In this document: piece by piece, positions 56,698-58,584 of the stretch
Layout: each line of letters begins with the position of its first letter
How positions within the stretch are numbered: position 1 is the stretch's first letter
NCBI RefSeq assembly: GCF_004348445.1
Contig: NZ_SMKV01000035.1
Location: 1-58,584, forward strand
Source of the DNA: Saccharopolyspora aridisoli
GTDB lineage: Bacteria > Actinomycetota > Actinomycetes > Mycobacteriales > Pseudonocardiaceae
DNA: 58,584 nt
Direction: 5' to 3'
The notes under the pieces: generated by a model
What the model was told of the DNA's origin: nothing
The model's database searches: none
What the model saw: only the letters and a program-made list of their open reading frames with translations
Program-made: the position numbers and the translations under genes

Positions 56698-58545
56698 TCA
56701 GCGGGACTGCTGCTTGATGCGGGCGGTCAGCTCCTGGACGTGCTCGTACACGCGTCGGCGCTCCGCCATCTCCTTGCGGATCTTCTTGTCGGCGTACATG
56801 ACCGTGGTGTGGTCCCGGCTGCCGAAGTACTGGCCGATCTTCGGCAGCGACGAGTCCGTCAGCTCCCGGCACAGGTACATCGCGATCTGCCGGGCCTGGG
56901 CCAGCGCCTTCGTCTTGCCAGGTCCGCAGAGGTCATCCATGGTCACGCCGAAGTAGTCCGCGGTGACCGCCATGATCGTCGGCGCGGTGATCTCCGGGGT
57001 CTGCGAGTCCGGGATCAGGTCGCGCAGCACGATCTCGGCCAGCTGCAGGTCGACGGGCTGGCGGTTCAGCGACGCGAACGCCGTGACCCGGATCAGCGCG
57101 CCCTCCAGCTCGCGGATGTTGCGCTCGATGCGGGAAGCGATGAACTCCAGCACGTCAGCCGGCGCGTTCATCCGGTCCTGGGCCGCCTTCTTGCGGAGGA
57201 TCGCGATCCGAGTCTCCAGCTCAGGCGGCTGGATGTCGGTGATCAGGCCCCACTCGAACCGGGTGCGCAGCCGGTCCTCCAGCGTGCGCAGCCCCTTCGG
57301 CGGCCGGTCGGAGGACACCACGATCTGCTTGTTCGAGTTGTGCAGCGTGTTGAAGGTGTGGAAGAACTCCTCCTGAGTTCCTTCCTTGCCCTCCAAGAAC
57401 TGGATGTCGTCGACCAGCAGAACGTCGACGTCGCGGTAGCGGCGCTGGAACGCCACCTGCCGGTCGTCGCGCAGCGAGTTGATGAAGTCGTTGGTGAATT
57501 CCTCGGTCGAGACGTACCTGACGCGCATCCCCGGGAAGAGCCGTTGCGTGTAGTGCCCGACCGCGTGCAGCAGGTGCGTCTTGCCGAGACCCGACTCGCC
57601 CCAGATGAACAGGGGGTTGTACGCCCGAGCGGGTGCCTCGGCCGCAGCGACCGCGGCGGCGTGCGCGAACCGGTTCGACGAACCGATCACGAAGGTGTCG
57701 AAGGTGTACTTGGCGTTGAGCCTGGTCTGCGAGGTCGGCGGCGCGTGCTTGGGCGCCGTGAACGGCTGGCCCTGCTGCGGCTCGGCCGACGGGATCGTTT
57801 GACCGCCCTGGCCACGACCGAAGGTAGGCCACACGCCCTCGTCAGCGGCCTGCTCACCGGATGTGGACTCCGCTGCGCTCGTATCGGCGGAGGCCTCGGA
57901 GCCCTCGGACGCGGGTTCGGCGGGCTCGGTCTCCGTTTCGACCTCGGGTTCCGGCTTGGCCGAGGCGGGCTTCGGAACTTCGCCGTTGGGCCACTTGAAC
58001 TCGGCCGTCGGGAAGTCGATGTTCGCGGCCTTCGGCTTCGGCTCGGGCGCGGCGTGCCTGCCCTGGGCCTCTGAGCTGGGTGAACCGGCGCTGGGAACGA
58101 TGGGGATGGATCCCGTGTGCCCGATCGAACCGGTGTGGGCCGTGTGCCCGAAGGAGCTGTCGCCGCCGTAACCGGGGACGGAGATGTAGCTGGACGGCGA
58201 CTGGTCGTCGCCACCGCGCGGGCTCCACGTCTCCGGGGCGGGCGCCGGCGCGGGCGCGGCGACCGGGCGGGTCGGCGCGGGCACCGCGGTGTCGACCTTC
58301 ACGGCCAGCGAGACGTCGCGGCCGAGACGGCGGGAGAGGGCGTCGGTGATCGGATCGCGCAGCGCGCGTTCGATGGCTTCCTTCGCGAAGTCGCTCGGAG
58401 CGGCCAGCAGCGCGGTCCCGTCGAGCAGCCCGATGGGGCGGGTGACCCGCATCCACGCGCGTTGCTGCGGCGAGAGAGTGCCGGAGGACAGCTCCTGCAC
58501 CACCTCTTCCCAAACTCGACCGAGATCGGCTTGGTGGTCGGACAC
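56698..58545 (-). CDS. dnaA: DnaA: chromosomal replication initiator
   Basis: AAA+ initiator that binds the boxes downstream, 615 residues. Seen: domain I ([20 protein letters not shown]), a long, Pro/Glu/Ala-rich domain II (about 100–280, longer than in enterobacteria as usual for actinomycetes), domain III with Walker [18 protein letters not shown] (about 320), Walker [21 protein letters not shown], sensor [20 protein letters not shown]; and domain IV with [19 protein letters not shown] and [12 protein letters not shown] for box binding. GTG start ([12 protein letters not shown]); only about 40 nt of upstream sequence is in the window. Confidence 0.98.
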   Translation of the reverse strand: MSDHQADLGRVWEEVVQELSSGTLSPQQRAWMRVTRPIGLLDGTALLAAPSDFAKEAIERALRDPITDALSRRLGRDVSLAVKVDTAVPAPTRPVAAPAPAPAPETWSPRGGDDQSPSSYISVPGYGGDSSFGHTAHTGSIGHTGSIPIVPSAGSPSSEAQGRHAAPEPKPKAANIDFPTAEFKWPNGEVPKPASAKPEPEVETETEPAEPASEGSEASADTSAAESTSGEQAADEGVWPTFGRGQGGQTIPSAEPQQGQPFTAPKHAPPTSQTRLNAKYTFDTFVIGSSNRFAHAAAVAAAEAPARAYNPLFIWGESGLGKTHLLHAVGHYTQRLFPGMRVRYVSTEEFTNDFINSLRDDRQVAFQRRYRDVDVLLVDDIQFLEGKEGTQEEFFHTFNTLHNSNKQIVVSSDRPPKGLRTLEDRLRTRFEWGLITDIQPPELETRIAILRKKAAQDRMNAPADVLEFIASRIERNIRELEGALIRVTAFASLNRQPVDLQLAEIVLRDLIPDSQTPEITAPTIMAVTADYFGVTMDDLCGPGKTKALAQARQIAMYLCRELTDSSLPKIGQYFGSRDHTTVMYADKKIRKEMAERRRVYEHVQELTARIKQQSR

Positions 58546-58584
58546 CCGCCTGCTCCCCTCCCCTCGCTTGATGCTCCCCGGTTG

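Overview
High-GC actinobacterial chromosome around the replication origin. The gene order dnaA – oriC – dnaN – gnd – recF – DUF721/DciA – gyrB – gyrA – DUF3566 – tRNA-Ile – DLW-39 – tRNA-Ala – cwsA – ppiA – rhomboid – PH protein – crgA – pabA/trpG-like – pknB/pknA/pbpA/rodA/pstP/fhaB/fhaA – tRNA-Leu is the conserved Actinobacteria origin region. Codon use, the gnd gene between dnaN and recF, and the accessory genes suggest Pseudonocardiaceae, perhaps Saccharopolyspora. That family-level placement is inference.

Right part (about 30.6–58.5 kb) is core. dnaA to DUF3566 run leftward. oriC lies between the dnaA stop and the dnaN start, with several DnaA boxes at about 55.72–56.15 kb. The division and signalling operon fhaA-fhaB-pstP-rodA-pbpA-pknA-pknB runs rightward with mostly overlapping start/stop codons, and ends at a perfect 17-bp-stem terminator shared with the convergent glutamine amidotransferase gene.

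Left part (about 0–30.3 kb) is accessory. In order it holds: UDP-glucose dehydrogenase; an aldo/keto reductase and an HSD10-like SDR; a TM0106-type RecB-like nuclease next to a DUF6474 gene; a five-gene osmoprotectant operon (OpuC-type ABC importer plus a BCCT carrier); a His-rich membrane protein with YcnI and CopC (copper handling); a locus with two paralogous giant proteins (13631–16048 and 20497–23925); a TetR / PLP aldolase / FAD lactone oxidase locus with a perfect 25-nt operator-like palindrome; a NAD(P)-binding protein; an unknown protein; and an IclR regulator.

The most striking item is the pair of giant proteins. Each has a HAD-phosphatase-like domain followed by a DIT1/PvcA (isocyanide synthase) family domain, and the larger copy carries a further ~450-residue N-terminal region. 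They flank an XRE regulator, an APH-type kinase and small proteins, and lie beside the copper genes. No PvcB/IsnB oxygenase is visible in the window. Whether they make an isonitrile, and whether copper is involved, is hypothesis. Three groups of consensus-like DnaA boxes also lie outside oriC.
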